This document shows, one piece after another, positions 46,900 to 57,000 of a DNA stretch of 64,000 nt. The DNA is from Haloferula luteola (lineage in GTDB: Bacteria; Verrucomicrobiota; Verrucomicrobiia; Verrucomicrobiales; Akkermansiaceae). Under the pieces are notes generated by a model. The model ran no database searches. It saw only the letters and a program-made list of their open reading frames with translations, and was not told the origin of the DNA. Location: assembly GCF_014201715.1 (NCBI RefSeq), contig NZ_JACHFD010000005.1:1-64000 (forward strand), in the 5' to 3' direction. Made by a program: the position numbers and the translations under genes. How positions within the stretch are numbered: position 1 is the stretch's first letter; each line of letters starts with the position of its first letter.

Positions 46900-49637
46900 G
46901 GCAGATGAACGACTTTTTCGAGTCGCTGTTGCAAAGTTTCAAGGAGTTCGATGTCCGTCGCCTGGCCGCCACCGGGAACGGTCACGTAAAGGGTGTCGAG
47001 CGCCGCGCCCTTTTCGGTGCAAATCCGGGCATGAACGGTATCGAGGCCGCATTCGTTGATCGCGTGGAAGAGATCGTGGAGAAGGCCGATTCGGTCAATC
47101 GCCTGAACCTCGACGATGGTGTTTTGTGGATCGAGGTCATTGGAGACGTGAACCCGAACCGGAAACGCGATGCCGCCCTCCTCGCGAGGGCGCAGCAAAT
47201 TGCGCTTGGGCTTGAGGTATTCTTGCGAGTTGTAGGCCTCGTGTTCGCTGAGTCGATAAAGGGCCTGAATGACCGATTCGCGGACTTTGGGGTCGGAGAC
47301 AGGTGCGAAATCGACGGTGCAGACTCGGAAGATGTCGACGACGATGCCGTCGACCCGAGTGTGAAAGTCGGCGGAGAGGATGTTGATGCCCTCTGAGGCG
47401 ATGGCACAGCAGACTTTCTCGAGAAACAGGGGCTGGTCACGGGAAACCACCACCACTTCGGTATAGCCGCGGTCGGCTCGGTCGAGAGCCTGGATGGAGC
47501 ATTCGAAGGCGCCATCGCTCTTGGCTTCGCGTTCCTTGAATTGCTTCACTGCTTTGACGTGCACGGGGATGGTGCGCGGGCTGCGGAAGCGGAAGTAACT
47601 GGCCGGCATGAAGGAGAAATGCTCGTCGATCTCTTCCTTCCACTCGTCGCCCATCGCATGGAGTGTCTGAGTTTGAAGCGCTTCTCGCTCAAGGAGGATG
47701 ATTTCGTTGAAGCGTTCCTTGCCGTTGGTCAGGAAGCTGCGAGTCGAGGAGTGGAGCTGGCGGAGGAGGGTTTCCTTCCAACTGGTCCAAGCGTCGGGCG
47801 AAGTGGCGTTGGAATCGGCGTAGGTGAACAGCAGCAGAGCATCAAGACGCGAGGTATTGCGCATCAAGGCTGCAAATTCGGCGACGACCTTGGGGTCTTC
47901 GATATTTTTGGTGGTGGCGTAGCGCCACAGGGTCAGGTGGTGGTCGACCAAAAACATGATCAGCTGGCGACGCGATCCGCGGACTTGGAGTCGATTGCAG
48001 AGGCGTTGGGCGAGCATTGCGGAGCCGTCAATATGCTCGCGGACATTTTCAGAGCGACCGCTGTCGTGGAGGAGAATCGCGAGGTAGAGAGCTGGCGGGT
48101 CCTGGATTTCAATCAGCAGCTGGCGGTAGAGCTGCAGTCGGGGATCATCACTCTCCACCAGCGCATCGATGGCTTCGATGAAGCGCAGGGTGTGTTCATC
48201 GGCCGTATAGCGATGAAAGAACTCGTGCTGCACGAGGCAATCAAGGGCGCCGAATTCAGGAAGGTATCGGCCCAGGAACCCGACCCTGTGCATTTGGCGC
48301 AAGGTGCGAGCGACGTCGCCTTTACGGCTGAGGATGCCTTCGAAAACTTCGCGGTTGAGTTTGTTGTAGCGGAACGGGCGGTCGATGTCCCCCCAGTGCT
48401 TTTTGACCAACTTGCGAATCGGCGGGCTGAGTCGGAGGTTCCTGACCTGGCAATGCTGGAAGAGCCGCATGATCCGGTTGGCGTCTTCTTTGAAGATTTC
48501 GGCATTGGTGGGGTAGATCCGGCCTTCTCGGGCGATGAATCCATCGAATTCCTCGCGCTTCTTGGACCGCAGGGTGAGGAAACTGGTGAGGCCGGTCTCG
48601 CGATTGTTTTCTTCCTCGATCTGGAAGATTTCCATGATCGAGGTGCTGTGCTGATAGAGGTTTCGGGTGTGTCGATAGTAATCCCTCATGAACGCCTCGG
48701 TGCGGCGGAGGATGGAGCGCTGCGGATAGCGGAAATCGGTGGAAACGACGCCCTGAAGGCGGAGGGTGAGTTGGTCGGAACCTCGGCCGGCTTGGTAGTG
48801 AAGTTCATTGCGCACACGGTGAAGAAAGTCGTAGGCGTCTTCGATTTCCTTCAGGGCGGTGCGGGTGAGCAGTCGCCCTTCGACGAGTTTTTCCAGAGAT
48901 GTCCACCCTCTTTTGACACGGATCACCCAGAGGATGTTTTGGTAGTCGCGCATTCCGCCGCAGCCTTCCTTCACGTTGGGTTCTTGGAGGAACACGGTGC
49001 GGGAAAACTTGGTGTGGCGGCTGCGGAGATCTTCCCGTCGTTGGCTGAAAAAGGCTTCCTGGCCGCGCTTCAGTTCGATGGCGAATTTTTTCCGAAAGTC
49101 GGCAAACAATGAGCGGTCTCCGGCGACTCGACGGGCATCCATCAGAGCGGTCTTGGCTTCGAGATCGATCCGCGATTGTTGCACGCACTCGCTGATCGAG
49201 CGCACGGCATGGCCGACTTTGAAGCCGACATCCCAGAGGAGGTAGAGGACCTCGTGAACGACCTCTTCCAAGGGTTTGGGGAGACGGTGAGAGGCCCGTG
49301 GGACGAGGAAGAGGAGATCCACGTCGGAGCAGGGATTCATGGTTCCCCGGCCATAGCCACCGACGGCGACCAGCGAGAGATTCGCGGTCAGATCGCGCTG
49401 CTTCAGAGCGCCGTGGAAGACGGCACGCAGGACGATGTCGAGAAGTTCGGCGCGGGCTGTTGCGATTTCCAGTCCGCCCGCCCCGCCTTGGTGGCGGAGT
49501 TTGATTCGGTGCTCTTCGATCTTGATGAAGCGCTTGAAGACTCGAAGCCGCTCGCCGGGTGACAAGCGGCCTTCCTTGGCGGCCTTGAGCGCGATCTTCG
49601 CGTGATCGGAAAGGTTCTTGAGATGAAGAGGCGGCAT
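46896..49637 (-). CDS. glnD: [protein-PII] uridylyltransferase / uridylyl-removing enzyme
   Basis: The 913-residue nitrogen sensor uridylylates PII when glutamine is low and removes UMP when it is high. The nucleotidyltransferase domain has 'GGYGRGTMNPCSDVDLLF' (G93-G94, D105, D107). The HD hydrolase domain has 'YLAILLHDSGRSENVREHID'. Two C-terminal ACT domains follow ('YTEVVVVSRDQPLFLEKVCC', 'IVEVQAIDRIGLLHDLFHAI'). The length is in the usual 850-950 range. The start at 49637 is chosen because earlier in-frame residues are Ser/Pro-rich. No glnB, glnK or amtB gene is in the window. Confidence 0.96.
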   Translation of the reverse strand: MPPLHLKNLSDHAKIALKAAKEGRLSPGERLRVFKRFIKIEEHRIKLRHQGGAGGLEIATARAELLDIVLRAVFHGALKQRDLTANLSLVAVGGYGRGTMNPCSDVDLLFLVPRASHRLPKPLEEVVHEVLYLLWDVGFKVGHAVRSISECVQQSRIDLEAKTALMDARRVAGDRSLFADFRKKFAIELKRGQEAFFSQRREDLRSRHTKFSRTVFLQEPNVKEGCGGMRDYQNILWVIRVKRGWTSLEKLVEGRLLTRTALKEIEDAYDFLHRVRNELHYQAGRGSDQLTLRLQGVVSTDFRYPQRSILRRTEAFMRDYYRHTRNLYQHSTSIMEIFQIEEENNRETGLTSFLTLRSKKREEFDGFIAREGRIYPTNAEIFKEDANRIMRLFQHCQVRNLRLSPPIRKLVKKHWGDIDRPFRYNKLNREVFEGILSRKGDVARTLRQMHRVGFLGRYLPEFGALDCLVQHEFFHRYTADEHTLRFIEAIDALVESDDPRLQLYRQLLIEIQDPPALYLAILLHDSGRSENVREHIDGSAMLAQRLCNRLQVRGSRRQLIMFLVDHHLTLWRYATTKNIEDPKVVAEFAALMRNTSRLDALLLFTYADSNATSPDAWTSWKETLLRQLHSSTRSFLTNGKERFNEIILLEREALQTQTLHAMGDEWKEEIDEHFSFMPASYFRFRSPRTIPVHVKAVKQFKEREAKSDGAFECSIQALDRADRGYTEVVVVSRDQPLFLEKVCCAIASEGINILSADFHTRVDGIVVDIFRVCTVDFAPVSDPKVRESVIQALYRLSEHEAYNSQEYLKPKRNLLRPREEGGIAFPVRVHVSNDLDPQNTIVEVQAIDRIGLLHDLFHAINECGLDTVHARICTEKGAALDTLYVTVPGGGQATDIELLETLQQRLEKVVHLP

Positions 49638-49695
49638 GGATTGGCCGGAGCTTGCCGAGGGAAACTCCGGCGGTCCATACCGGATTCCGGTGAGA

Positions 49696-50553
49696 TTAGG
49701 CGTTGAGCTTGGACCAGGCGCGCAGGTAGCCGACGCATTGGGCGACTTCAGGCAGTGAGGAATTCCAATTGTGCTCGTATTCGATCGAGATGTTGCCAGC
49801 GAAGCCGTGCTTCTTCGCTTCCGCAAGAATCTCGGGGAGTTTCAGAATGCCGGTTCCATACGGGCGGTCGTGGGTCCACTCGGTGATGGATTCGCGATCT
49901 TTGAAGTGGAAAGAGCGAATTCGAGGTGCGATCGACTTCACGACTTCCAAGGGGTCCATGCCGGAGCTGGCCCAGTGGCCGATATCGGCGCAGTATCCGA
50001 GGTGTTCGTCGCGACCCTCGATGGCCTTGCCGACGGTTTCCGGATTCCAAAGCGCGGTGGGCTTCGGGTGGTTGTGGAAGCAGACGTTGATGTCGTATTC
50101 CTTGGCGAGTTTTTCAAGGACATCCAATGAGCCGAGTGCTTCGGTGGTGATGCCGTAGAGGCCCAATTGCTTGGCGAAATCGAAAAGCACGCGGGCTTGG
50201 GCTTCGTCGTTGGGAACATCGGTGACGCCGAAATTGACTGGGGCGATGCCATGTTCCTTGCACTTCGCGAGGACGGCCGGGACTTGCTCGGAGGCTTTGG
50301 CGGGATCGAGTCCGGCATCGCCGAAGTCGCCTCCGATTTTCTGTCCGGGAAAGAGTTCAACACCGGTAGCTCCGGCAGCGGCAGCCATTTCGATGGCTTC
50401 AAAAAGGGTGAACTCCTTGAAGGTCCAGCATTGAACCGAGATGGCGTAGCCTGCCGGAGTCACCGAGACGGGAGGCAGCACAGCGGCCGCACCACGGGTG
50501 GCAAACAAGAGCGAAGAGGCGGGGAGCAATTTCAGGGCGTTACGACGTTTCAT
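49696..50553 (-). CDS. sugar phosphate isomerase/epimerase-like TIM-barrel protein, exported
   Basis: The 285-residue product starts with 'MKRRNALKLLPASSLLFATR', a twin-Arg-like or Sec-type leader common in planctomycete and verrucomicrobial oxidoreductases and isomerases. The TIM barrel of the xylose-isomerase-like family has 'ATGVELFPG', 'CFHNHPKPTA', 'LGYCADIGHW', 'RSFHFKDRE' and 'NISIEYEHNW', where His/Asp/Glu residues bind a divalent metal. The substrate is unknown (a sugar or inositol). The next gene upstream on the same strand is the lactonase at 50622, which fits a sugar-oxidation context. Confidence 0.87.
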   Translation of the reverse strand: MKRRNALKLLPASSLLFATRGAAAVLPPVSVTPAGYAISVQCWTFKEFTLFEAIEMAAAAGATGVELFPGQKIGGDFGDAGLDPAKASEQVPAVLAKCKEHGIAPVNFGVTDVPNDEAQARVLFDFAKQLGLYGITTEALGSLDVLEKLAKEYDINVCFHNHPKPTALWNPETVGKAIEGRDEHLGYCADIGHWASSGMDPLEVVKSIAPRIRSFHFKDRESITEWTHDRPYGTGILKLPEILAEAKKHGFAGNISIEYEHNWNSSLPEVAQCVGYLRAWSKLNA

Positions 50554-50621
50554 AGACGATTGAGAAAAACGGTGAGGAATACGCAGAGGAAAGGACTTTC
50601 TCGCGAGGAATTCCGAAGGAT

Positions 50622-51581
50622 TCATCGAGGCATGATCCGTGGGACCCGTAGGATCCGGTCGCTGGAGGTCAGGTAGAGTTCGCCGGGAGCCAGCGCAACG
50701 TTGGCTGTGGGGCGGTGGCAGAGAATTCGGCCGAGCAGTTTTCCCGTGGGTGAGAGGATGAGCAGGCCGCCCGGTCCGGTGGCGAAGACGGTGCCGTCTT
50801 CCGCCACTTTGAGGCCATCAGGAGCTCCGGGTCCTTCAAGTGTGCGAGCGTCGAAAAACATCCGGCGAGGACCCAGTGAGCCATCATTTTCGATGGGAAA
50901 TCTCCAGATGAAAGGCTCCTTCCCGCTGGATTGGGAGACGTAAAGGAGGTCGCCTTGTGGGTTCAGGGCGATGCCATTGGGGCGTTCGATCTCCCGAGTG
51001 AGAAGTTGAAGCTTGCCCTCGGGATCGATGCGATAGACTCCGCAAAAATCGAGTTCGCGAAAAGGATCGTCGGCACCACGAGGGAGGCCATAGGGGGGAT
51101 CGGTGAAGTAGATCGAGCCGTTGGGGTGGAGGGTGAGATCGTTGGGCGAGTTCAGGCGTTGTCCTTCAAATCGATCGGCAAGGGTCAGCTTGCCGCCGCC
51201 GGGCTTCAGGATGGAGAGGCGGCGGTCTCCATGTTCGCAGCACAGCAGATCCCCATCTGCATTCAGGGCGAGTCCATTGGCACCGGGTTCTCTGCCGTAG
51301 TCGCCGGTGCCGGTGTAGCCGGAGGGTTTGAGAAAGATATCGAGATGCTCATTGGCCGCGGACCAAGCATGAATGGTGTTCGCGGGGATGTCGGAGAACA
51401 GAAGGCGGGAGTGCCGCGGATCCCAGACGGGGCCCTCGACCCAGGCAAATCCGGTCATCAGCGTCTCCACGGCGGCATCGACGGGTAAAATCCGATCGAG
51501 TGCAGGATCGAGTCGTTCGATCGACTCGGGTTCTCCAGCCAGGCGGCTAATGAGGAGGACGCAGGCAATCCGGTGGAGCAT
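50622..51581 (-). CDS. SMP-30/gluconolactonase/LRE family protein, exported
   Basis: The 319-residue six-bladed propeller has a short leader ('MLHRIACVLLISRLAG'). It has 'AWVEGPVWDPRHSRLLFSDI' (metal-ligand Glu near the start), 'EPGANGLALNADGDLLCCEH', 'NSPNDLTLHPNGSIYFTDPP' (Asn/Asp ligands) and 'RPNGIALNPQGDLLYVSQSS'. Lactonases of this family open sugar lactones. The gap of 68 bases to the isomerase-like gene suggests one operon. Confidence 0.9.
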   Translation of the reverse strand: MLHRIACVLLISRLAGEPESIERLDPALDRILPVDAAVETLMTGFAWVEGPVWDPRHSRLLFSDIPANTIHAWSAANEHLDIFLKPSGYTGTGDYGREPGANGLALNADGDLLCCEHGDRRLSILKPGGGKLTLADRFEGQRLNSPNDLTLHPNGSIYFTDPPYGLPRGADDPFRELDFCGVYRIDPEGKLQLLTREIERPNGIALNPQGDLLYVSQSSGKEPFIWRFPIENDGSLGPRRMFFDARTLEGPGAPDGLKVAEDGTVFATGPGGLLILSPTGKLLGRILCHRPTANVALAPGELYLTSSDRILRVPRIMPR

Positions 51582-51707
51582 GTTGTAAGGCTTCCGCCAG
51601 GGAAAAGGGAAAGTCCAACTCGGAATGGAGCCGCGGTCGGTCTCCTGAGACAGAATTCGTTTTGCTTGCGCCAGCAAGGGCGAAGGAGGGATGCTCGCCG
51701 TCAATTC

Positions 51708-52787
51708 ATGGGAACTCCAGCCTCCGTCAACATTGTCCGCTTGCTCTACGTTCTGATCTGCGTGGTGGCGGGTTGCATGCTGGCCTTTGGAACCAAAGGC
51801 TACGAATCCTGGGGGTTACCGATGTGGGGAGGGATCATTGGGGGCCTTTTGGTCGCGGGGATTTTCATTCTTGTGGAAGTGCTGATCAAGGGCTTCACGG
51901 TGCGCGGTTTGTCGACGGCCACCTTCGGGCTCTTGGTCGGGCTGTTTTGCGCGTTCTTGCTCACCCGGGTGGGCTTGAGCGAATTGGTCACCGCGGTGTT
52001 TGATCGCACGCTGGAGCTCAACGGCGGCCTGGCATCGGGCAGAGATATTGCTCAGACCATCAACCTCGCGGTCGGCACGATGATTTATGCCGGTTTCGGC
52101 TTCATCGGGGCCGTGCTGGCACTGCGCAGCAGTCGCGATGACTTTGCTTTCATTCTGCCCTACGTGCGCTTTCGCCAGGATGGCACCTCCGGGAGGCCTA
52201 TGGTTTTGGATGCCGATACGATCATGGACGGCCGCATTCCCGGACTGGTGAAATCAGGCTTTTTGGCGGGTCGGTTGATTGTGCCGCGCTTTGTGCTCGA
52301 TGATCTCCAGACGATTTCGGAATCGGGAAATGCCACCCAACGCCAGCGGGCAGTCCGTGGATTGGAGTTGTTGGAGCGGATGCAGGCCGACAGTGGAATC
52401 GCGATCACCGTGGAAGATGCCAGTGAGGTGGATCGCCGGGAAAGCGTGCATTCCCGGCTCGTGCAGACGGCCTTGTTGTTAGGGGCTCGGTTGATGACGA
52501 CCGATGACAGCTTGGGGAAATTTGCGCGGCTTCGCGGCGTGGAAGTGCTCAGTCTTCATGAGCTTGCAGAGGCATTGCGACCTTCGGTGGTGGTGGGGGA
52601 GAGGATCCGATTGGCCCTCGTCCGGCCTGGCAAAGATGACCACCAAGCAGTGGGCTATCTGTCCGATGGTACGATGATTGTCGTCAACCAGGCGGTGCAA
52701 CGGATCGGGAAAACGGAGGACGTTCAGGTCATCAGCACTCTCCAAACTGCCGGGGGTACGATGGTTTTTGCTGAACTGGCGAACTGA
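51708..52787 (+). CDS. membrane PIN-TRAM domain protein (YacL type)
   Basis: The 359-residue product has four transmembrane segments (about 9-27, 38-59, 71-88, 119-139), a PIN nuclease-like domain (about 164-290) and a C-terminal TRAM domain (about 300-359, '[16 protein letters not shown]'). PIN acidic residues are present: D168 in '[12 protein letters not shown]', D174 and later '[10 protein letters not shown]'. The family is widespread; the domain mix suggests RNA binding or cleavage at the membrane, but its function is not settled. The start at 51708 gives the first membrane helix. It is divergent from the lactonase gene. Confidence 0.92.
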   Translation: MGTPASVNIVRLLYVLICVVAGCMLAFGTKGYESWGLPMWGGIIGGLLVAGIFILVEVLIKGFTVRGLSTATFGLLVGLFCAFLLTRVGLSELVTAVFDRTLELNGGLASGRDIAQTINLAVGTMIYAGFGFIGAVLALRSSRDDFAFILPYVRFRQDGTSGRPMVLDADTIMDGRIPGLVKSGFLAGRLIVPRFVLDDLQTISESGNATQRQRAVRGLELLERMQADSGIAITVEDASEVDRRESVHSRLVQTALLLGARLMTTDDSLGKFARLRGVEVLSLHELAEALRPSVVVGERIRLALVRPGKDDHQAVGYLSDGTMIVVNQAVQRIGKTEDVQVISTLQTAGGTMVFAELAN

Positions 52788-52842
52788 TCGCCGAGGGCGA
52801 TTGTTCTTTTCATTCCGGGGGCGGGAAAGCTTGTTTTGCCCC

Positions 52843-53943
52843 ATGCACGATCCTCGCGTTGATGAGTTGGCCCGCCAGTTGATCGGATATTCCGTTTCGC
52901 TGAAGAAGGGAGAGAAGATCCTGATCGACCTCTTTGATGTGCCTGATTCGATTGGGCTGGCGCTGCTTCGTGAGGTGCGCCGCCGTAAGGCAACGCCCTT
53001 GATTCGGGTTCATCGTTCGCGGTTGACCCGTGAGTTGTTGCTGGGAGCCACCGATGAGCAGTATCGTCTGCTCTCCAAACACCTGTTGGCGGAAATGAAG
53101 GACATGGATGCCTACATTGCAGTCCGCGGATCGGACAATATTGCGGAATCGAGCGATGTTCCTGCCGCGCGGATGGCGCTGGCGATGAAGCAGCTCCGAC
53201 CGGTGATGGACTGGCGAGTGAAAAAGACGAAGTGGTGTGTGCTGCGTTGGCCGAGTCCGTCGATGGCGCAGCAGGCGGGCATGAGCACCGAGGCCTTCGA
53301 GGACTTCTATTTCGATGTGTGCCTCGTCGATTACAAGTCACTGGTACCGGCGGCGACGGCCCTGAAGAAGCTGATGGACCGCACGGATCAAGTTGAGATC
53401 ACCGGTCCGGGAACCGACTTGCGATTCTCCATCAAGGACATCCCGGCCGTGGTGTGTGCCGGGACCTGCAATATTCCTGACGGGGAGGTCTTCACTGCCC
53501 CGGTCCGTGACAGCGTCGAAGGGGTGCTTTCGTACAATGCCCCAACAATCTATCAGGGCATTCCGTTCGACTCGGTGAAGCTTACTTTCGAGAAGGGCAA
53601 GATCGTCAAAGCGGAGTCGCCCGGGAAGAACAAGGAGATCAAGAAGATCCTGGATAGCGATGAAGGCGCGCGTTTCATTGGGGAGTTCGCGCTCGGCTAC
53701 AACGCAGCGATTCGTGAGCCGATGCGGGACATTTTGTTCGATGAAAAAATTGGTGGATCGTTCCACTTTACGCCGGGTCAAGCCTACGAAGAGGCGGACA
53801 ATGGCAATCGCTCTCAGGTGCACTGGGACATGGTGTGCATTCAGCGCAAGGACTACGGCGGTGGGGAGATTCGTTTTGATGGCAAGGTGATCCGCAAGGA
53901 TGGGGTTTTCCTGCCCAAGGCATTGGCGAAGCTGAATGGCTGA
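52843..53943 (+). CDS. aminopeptidase, peptidase family M29 (thermophilic aminopeptidase type)
   Basis: The 366-residue cytoplasmic metallo-aminopeptidase has its metal ligands in order: Glu in '[12 protein letters not shown]', Glu in 'IGEFALGYN', His in '[19 protein letters not shown]' and His/Asp in 'QVHWDMV'. '[14 protein letters not shown]' is also typical. The Met at 52843 starts the domain; the open frame upstream overlaps the PIN-TRAM gene only by chance. It lies 55 bases after that gene. A hairpin at 54004-54036 lies past its stop. Confidence 0.93.
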   Translation: MHDPRVDELARQLIGYSVSLKKGEKILIDLFDVPDSIGLALLREVRRRKATPLIRVHRSRLTRELLLGATDEQYRLLSKHLLAEMKDMDAYIAVRGSDNIAESSDVPAARMALAMKQLRPVMDWRVKKTKWCVLRWPSPSMAQQAGMSTEAFEDFYFDVCLVDYKSLVPAATALKKLMDRTDQVEITGPGTDLRFSIKDIPAVVCAGTCNIPDGEVFTAPVRDSVEGVLSYNAPTIYQGIPFDSVKLTFEKGKIVKAESPGKNKEIKKILDSDEGARFIGEFALGYNAAIREPMRDILFDEKIGGSFHFTPGQAYEEADNGNRSQVHWDMVCIQRKDYGGGEIRFDGKVIRKDGVFLPKALAKLNG

Positions 53944-54003
53944 TTGATTGCCTGCTTCCGGACGGCCCGGTCATTCCGGGCGACGGAGCGATGGTAAAAC
54001 GAA

Positions 54004-54036
54004 AGCCCGCGTCACCGAAAGTTGGCGACGCGGGCT
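54004..54036 (-). terminator. hairpin between aminopeptidase and Verru_Chthon-A-like genes, possibly bidirectional
   Basis: AGCCCGCGTC (54004-54013) pairs perfectly with GACGCGGGCT (54027-54036). On the minus strand it is followed by TTCGTTTTACC, so it probably ends the gene at 54055. It lies 60 bases past the opposing aminopeptidase stop and may serve both. Confidence 0.75.
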
Positions 54037-54054
54037 GGGGTGGGGAAAGGGCGA

Positions 54055-57000
54055 TTAGATTTCGTCGCGGTGAAGCCAGCGGAAACGCTTGGTGGTGAAG
54101 CGACGACCAAAGTCGACGTTCCGCTCGACGTCCGGGTTGATGCCACTTTTGTCGGGGTTGACCGGATCGGATTGTCGTTGGACGACGGCTTCGCACCAAG
54201 CCTCTGCGAGGACTTTGCCATTTTTGTCGACCGCATTGCCATAGGCGCGGACCACAAAAGTGTCGGAGCGGGCGGTGAGCACCGGACCGAGGGACTGGAG
54301 GAGGTCAGCCTGCGTCACGAACCCAAGAGCTCCCCAGGCATTCGAATTGGGCTTGAGGGTTTGTTCGATGCGGGTCGGGTCCTTGATGTTGTCGATGTGA
54401 TTGTAGTTCGGGAGGGTTTCGTCGTTGTTCACCGGCCAGGTGTCGTCGAAAGACTGGTTGATGCCAGAGGTGGACAGGGCCGCTTCGAGGGCGCCCATTT
54501 TTCCTGTTTCGTCGAGCGAGAGGCGACGATTGACGAAGTCGGAAAGTCCCAAGAACGGGCCGCGTTTTCGAACCTCGGTGACGATGGATTCTGCGAGGCT
54601 GCGGATTTCGTCTCGGGATAGCGTGCGTTGACCATCCCAAGCAGCTTCGCTCCGTGGATTGGCACCGTCCCACTCCTTGCCCTTCGGCTCCAAAATGCGA
54701 GGAAAGAGGACTTTGTTGTCATCCGTCCGCACCCCCGCGGATGAGAGGAGAAGCGACTCCCATGCAGAAACACTCATGGAATTGACATTGAAGCCTCCCT
54801 GAAGTGTTAGCGCGGAGGCAGCGTGGTGGAAGTCGGCGAGATCCTCCTCGGTGGCGGAGAGGGTCGGTTGCAGTCGGCCATTGGGAAGCGGGCGGTTGAC
54901 GGGGTCGTCGAGGAACGCGCCCTTGTCACTCGGAGTTCCCGTAGAAAGGAAGTAGCGATCCCAGAGGCTGTAGTTGAGCTCGTAGCTGAGGTCGAAGATC
55001 AGGTCTTGATCGCGGGCGGTCTGTTCGAGGAGGCCACGCGCATGTTGGGCCCAACTATCCGAATTGTAGGTGGTGGGGTTGTTGGATCGTCCATCGGTGC
55101 TGTAGCCAATGGTGTCCCGGTTCCAGCCTCCTTCCCATTCGTTATCGCGCTCGCTGCGGTCCGGTTCGGTCATGTCGGTCGAGATGCGCGGATCGGCCAG
55201 GGAATTGCCAAAGGCGTAGGTGGGATGCCAGACGAGCTCCGAAAACTTGAGGTGCTGCAGCGCACCGAGGGAGACCAACTCACCACCGGTGCGGGGCAGA
55301 TCGAAGAGGATGCGTCGCTGACCGGCATTCGGCTGATCAAAGGGGTCACCTTCGGCGGTACCCCCCGAGGAGCGAGGGGTGAGCTGATTCCAACTGATGG
55401 CGTCGTCAAAGAGGTCGCGGGTGTAAGCGCCAAAGAAGTGCGGGGCGACGTCCGTGACATTCTCGAATGCGGATCGGAAAGAATAGGCGGCGCGCACATT
55501 CCAGTTGGCGATGGTTGCGGTTTGAAAGTGAGGGGTGCCTGCGAGGCTTCCCGAGCCCATGATGTTGGAGGCATGTTCGTTGAGCCAGCGGAGGCGGAAT
55601 CCGTCGCGGGTGCGACGGTCCGGAACTTGTTGCACTACGCCGCCCTGAGTCGACTCCATCATCGGAACGGGATCGACGTCGCTCCATTGAACTGGAAGCT
55701 CGTCTTCGTCGCCATATTGGAAGGCACAAGAGACATACTGGCCATGGGGAAGCGAAGCGAAGGTGCGCAGGTTGGCGGTGCCCGAGGCACTGGAGGAAGG
55801 AAAGGGTTTCCAATACATCCAGTAGTCGTCGGCCTGAGTATAGCCACTTTGCTGGACGTTGCCGGCGGCCGTGCCGGGGACAACCTCTCTCCAGCGGACT
55901 CCCGGAGCCTTCAGGTAATCGCTGACGATGCGAGGGTCAGGGGGGAAGCTTTGAGCCACCTCAAAGAGGAAATCCCCGTCGTCGCGCTTGTCCATGTAGA
56001 AGCTGCGAGTCGGGTCGGGCCGCTGGGACGGAGTGAGAAGGTTTGCGCCGAAGTTGCTCTGGTCGTAGGGCATGTTTCCCGATGGAGAGAAAACGACCGA
56101 TTCCCCGGGTTCGAGTGTGGTAGCAGCGAGCTTGAAGTAGTGCGAACCCCGTCTCCAGCGTTCGAAGGCTCCTCCGGTGCCGAGCAGATTGCCCCAACTC
56201 ATGCGGTAGTGGAGGGTTTCTTCCTTGCCGGCGTTGTCGACGATGATTTCGACCTGCTTGGCGCCGTTGATTTGGAGCCCCAGCATGGAGGGGTTGACCT
56301 TAAGGGCCACATTGTAGGGGTTCCACAGTACCACTCGAGGATAGAGGTGGAGTCGCAGGCCATACTTTCGCCGGGTGTCGGTGGAACCGGTGTCGAAATA
56401 ACTGATGTTGTAGTAAATGGAGCCTTCGGTCAGGACCGGTTGCACGTCGGATTGTTGCCGGTTTTTGTATTCGACGGGGTAGAGGTTCTGGCCTCCGTAA
56501 CTTTGCATTTTGTCGTCATCCCGAGCTCGAGTCGGGGAGAAGGAAGCGGACATTTGACGGGTCGAGAGGCCGAGTTTTTCGGCGCGTTTTGCCCAGTGGC
56601 GGATCAGGCCGAAAGTGGGCGAGATTTGATTGAGGCGGTAGGCCTGGGATCCGTCTTCCATCACCTCGGCGGCGAGATCATTGGGAGGTCCAATGATGGG
56701 ATCCTCTTGGCCGAGGCCGACGCCCGCCATGCCTTCGGATTCCATTTCACCGGTTTCGCCATTTCCTTCGATGAAGGCGGTGAGGTCTTTTTTGAGGCCC
56801 CCCTCGCGCACGTCGACTAGCAAGGATTCCGAATCGGTGGTGAAGTCGAAGTAGTGTTGTTTGACCGCGTCTTGCAGCCCCTCTGAAACCTTGAGGGTAG
56901 CAGGGCTGAGCATCTTTGAGCGCTCTTCATTCGAGAGCTCCGAATCGCTGCCAAAGGCGGTGGCCGACTGGTCCTGGGCAATTTGAAGACGACGGATGTC

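Noticed and set aside
47541-49112. 523-codon open frame on the plus strand
   Set aside because: Antisense to glnD, whose nucleotidyltransferase, HD and ACT motifs are unambiguous.
54823-56820. 665-codon open frame on the plus strand
   Set aside because: Lies wholly inside the Verru_Chthon-A-like gene on the opposite strand; composition is that of a shadow frame and it has no ribosome-binding site or domain.
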